This document shows positions 62,453 through 64,000 of a stretch of DNA of 64,000 nt, in pieces. How positions within the stretch are numbered: position 1 is the first letter of the stretch; the number at the start of each line of letters is the position of its first letter. The translations under genes were made by a program, and so were the position numbers. The notes beneath the pieces were generated by a model that ran no database searches, was not told where the DNA came from, and worked only from the letters and a program-made list of their open reading frames with translations. The DNA is from Paenibacillus ferrarius (lineage in GTDB: Bacteria > Bacillota > Bacilli > Paenibacillales > NBRC-103111): assembly GCF_002027705.1 (NCBI RefSeq), contig NZ_MBTG01000008.1:124001-188000 (forward strand). The letters are read 5' to 3'.

Positions 62453-63379
62453 ATGAGTATCGACCGGCAAGCTATTTATACAAGTACACAAGTATTACAA
62501 GAGAACGCAGTATTAGCCGCGCTCGAACAGTCACTGGCGATGATTGAATTTAATATTGATGGTGAAGTGCTTTGGGCGAACGAGCATTTCGCGCATGCTA
62601 TGGGCTACCAAGTTCAAGAACTTCCCGGCATGCACCATCGGCAGTTCTGTTCACCCGATTTTGCCCAAAGTCCAAAGTACGCAATCCTGTGGGAAAATCT
62701 CAGAAATGGCGTTAAATTTCAGGAAAAAATCATTCGCGTTGGGAACAACGGCCAATCTCTTTGGCTTGAGGCCACCTACATGCCCATCTACAAGGATGAC
62801 AATCAGGTTGTCGCCGTTCTGAAAATAGCGACTGATATTACGGCAAGGGAAACGGCTGCTACCCAAGTCACCAAAGAGCTGCAGCAGATGGCTGAGAACT
62901 TGCTAAAGCGCACAGATGAAGGCATACAACGCAGTCAGCAAGTCGCTTCAACCATCGAACATGTAGTTCACGACAACGAGAACAACCTGGGCTCTCTTCA
63001 AGATCTCGAACAGCAAGCCAAAATTATTCATGGTATCGTCCAGACCATTCGGGACTTCGCCTCGCAAACGAACCTTCTTGCCTTGAACGCGACCATAGAA
63101 GCGGCGCATGCCGGGGAACACGGACGGGGCTTCAATGTTGTGGCAACAGAAGTCAGAAAGCTTGCCCAGAATGTGCAAGAAGCTATTAAACAAATCCAAA
63201 CCACCGTAACCGCGATCTCTGAGCAAGTTGCTCGGGTCAGCAGCGGCACGAAAAACTCCCAAAAGTCCGTCATCCACAGCCAACTTCAAATCCAACAAGC
63301 CGTCAACGAGTTCACCCTCATCGGTCAAGCCGCAAGCAATTTGGATGCTCAAGCCAAAATTCTGAACCAGCTAATTTGA
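62453..63379 (+). CDS. Soluble PAS-type chemoreceptor-like protein
   Basis: 308 residues, no transmembrane segment. PAS domain (about 22-132: [26 protein letters not shown] and [22 protein letters not shown]) and a short MCP signalling coil with the tip [26 protein letters not shown] and VRKLAQN. The coil is shorter than in the 27010 receptor. GAGG before the ATG. Probably a cytoplasmic energy/redox sensor for CheA. Confidence 0.9.
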   Translation: MSIDRQAIYTSTQVLQENAVLAALEQSLAMIEFNIDGEVLWANEHFAHAMGYQVQELPGMHHRQFCSPDFAQSPKYAILWENLRNGVKFQEKIIRVGNNGQSLWLEATYMPIYKDDNQVVAVLKIATDITARETAATQVTKELQQMAENLLKRTDEGIQRSQQVASTIEHVVHDNENNLGSLQDLEQQAKIIHGIVQTIRDFASQTNLLALNATIEAAHAGEHGRGFNVVATEVRKLAQNVQEAIKQIQTTVTAISEQVARVSSGTKNSQKSVIHSQLQIQQAVNEFTLIGQAASNLDAQAKILNQLI

Positions 63380-63411
63380 TGGGTATTTTTCACACTTGGA
63401 AGCCTGCTTTG

Positions 63412-63605
63412 CGCCTGAGCCTGCTTTTTTCGCCTTCTCAGCAGCTTGTTGCACCTTTTGTTCCGCCGAGACGGCTTTTTTGGCTGGCTCAGCTTGCTTT
63501 CTTGCTCGAAACTTCGTTTTCTGCACCTGAGCCTGCTTTTTTCGCCTTCTCAGCAGCTTGTTGCACCTTTTGTTCCGCCGAGACGGCTTTTTTGGCAGGC
63601 TCAGC
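63412..63605. repeat. Palindrome array, family B, four units
   Basis: Units start at 63417, 63468, 63529 and 63580 (steps 51, 61, 51). Two near-identical copies of about 80 bp lie 112 bp apart. T-rich loops again on the + strand; between convergent genes. Confidence 0.9.
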
Positions 63606-63636
63606 GGCTGACGGACTCATATTTCCTCTCTTCCAC

Positions 63637-63688
63637 TGCTTTCAACCCAAATAAGAGCCCCCAAGGGCTCTTATTTGGGTTGAAAGCA
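63637..63688. terminator. Terminator with a 24-bp perfect stem
   Basis: The arms 63637-63660 and 63665-63688 are exact complements around a CCAA loop, with no mismatch. Serves the convergent genes on both sides; unusually long for a terminator. Confidence 0.8.
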
Positions 63689-63698
63689 ACCTCACTAT

Positions 63699-63992
63699 TT
63701 AAAATTGAGAATAAACCAAAAACCCTAACATCGGCACGATCCAGATTAGCGGAATGGCGTTCCAGATCAGCGCAGCTTTATATCTTGTGCGGGCAAACAG
63801 AACCCAACCTCCAATTAGTGCAGCAAGAAGGCCCAGAGGATAAGCGACAATATAAGAAAAAATGAGCCACGTCTTCGTGTCACTCATCGCACTGGGATCG
63901 TCGAACATCATGACAGAAAATCCAGCAATAAACAGCCAAACAGCGATAAATAAAACATAGACGATTTGCGATAAAATGAAGCTCCAAAGCAT
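63699..63992 (-). CDS. Small membrane protein with three helices
   Basis: 97 residues: helices near 6-30, 45-66 and 74-93, with FARTRYK between the last two. No known family. The ATG at 63992 is near the window edge; the frame is open upstream, so the true start may be outside. Confidence 0.6.
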   Translation of the reverse strand: MLWSFILSQIVYVLFIAVWLFIAGFSVMMFDDPSAMSDTKTWLIFSYIVAYPLGLLAALIGGWVLFARTRYKAALIWNAIPLIWIVPMLGFLVYSQF

Positions 63993-64000
63993 TTTTTGAC

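Noticed and set aside
3206-63605. CRISPR array
   Set aside because: Units are short, variable and palindromic, spacing alternates, and inter-unit DNA is itself repeated between copies; no cas gene is present.

Overview
The window looks like a chromosomal segment of a spore-forming, motile Firmicute of the Paenibacillaceae (most likely Paenibacillus or a close relative). The evidence is a gerA-type germination receptor operon, an EcsAB transporter, two chemoreceptors, LplABC-type carbohydrate importers with very large AraC regulators, many small one-gene regulators (PadR, MerR, ArsR, TetR, Lrp, GntR, Crp), Shine-Dalgarno sites close to AGGAGG, TTG and GTG starts, and S-layer-homology domains. 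No rRNA, tRNA, phage, CRISPR array or intact transposase was seen.

Layout. 1-3.2 kb: edge-truncated epimerase, a PrpR/GGDEF-like regulator and a DUF559-type nuclease. 3.6-12.3 kb: a seven-gene minus-strand operon (secreted protein, lipoprotein, fused permease, ATPase, metallo-hydrolase, small permease, inositol-monophosphatase-like enzyme) divergent from a GntR/UTRA regulator; two inverted 19-bp operators sit directly behind the two -10 boxes. 12.4-23 kb: aldo/keto reductases, ecsAB, GNAT, a PadR/DUF2812 pair with two operators, MerR, a Fur-box flavodoxin operon, and an ArsR gene. 23-33 kb: gerABC, chemoreceptor with Spo0A-like boxes, Cdd1-like protein, ArsR/SRPBCC pair, LLM flavin oxidoreductase, DJ-1/PfpI protein, a proline-rich small protein and a frameshifted membrane-protein remnant. 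33-45.7 kb: an LplABC-type sugar importer with two substrate-binding paralogues, two Gfo/Idh/MocA dehydrogenases and an AraC regulator. 46-50.6 kb: a cohesin-SLH surface anchor beside a large beta-helix/FN3/F5-8C/cohesin/dockerin protein. 50.8-64 kb: Lrp, OYE-type reductase, nucleotidyltransferase, a GC-rich PrmC-like methyltransferase, two TetR modules (paired SMR pumps; DoxX-like), a KinB-like kinase, an LTA-synthase-like enzyme, a Crp-centred operon with two YdcZ-type permeases, and a PAS chemoreceptor.

The most unusual structure is not a gene. Eight intergenic loci carry arrays of short palindromes whose starts are alternately about 51 and about 61 bp apart (repeat period 111-112 bp). Three unrelated palindrome sequences are used (CCTGCA..TGCAGG, GAGACTGCC..GGCAGGCTC, and GGAAC..GTTCC types), yet the spacing is the same in all of them. 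This points to a family of structured, BIME-like elements defined by geometry rather than sequence. Their function is unknown; they lie mostly between convergent genes or directly behind gene ends.

Starts were chosen by ribosome binding site and often differ from the longest open frame. No database search was possible; family names come from motifs read in the translations.
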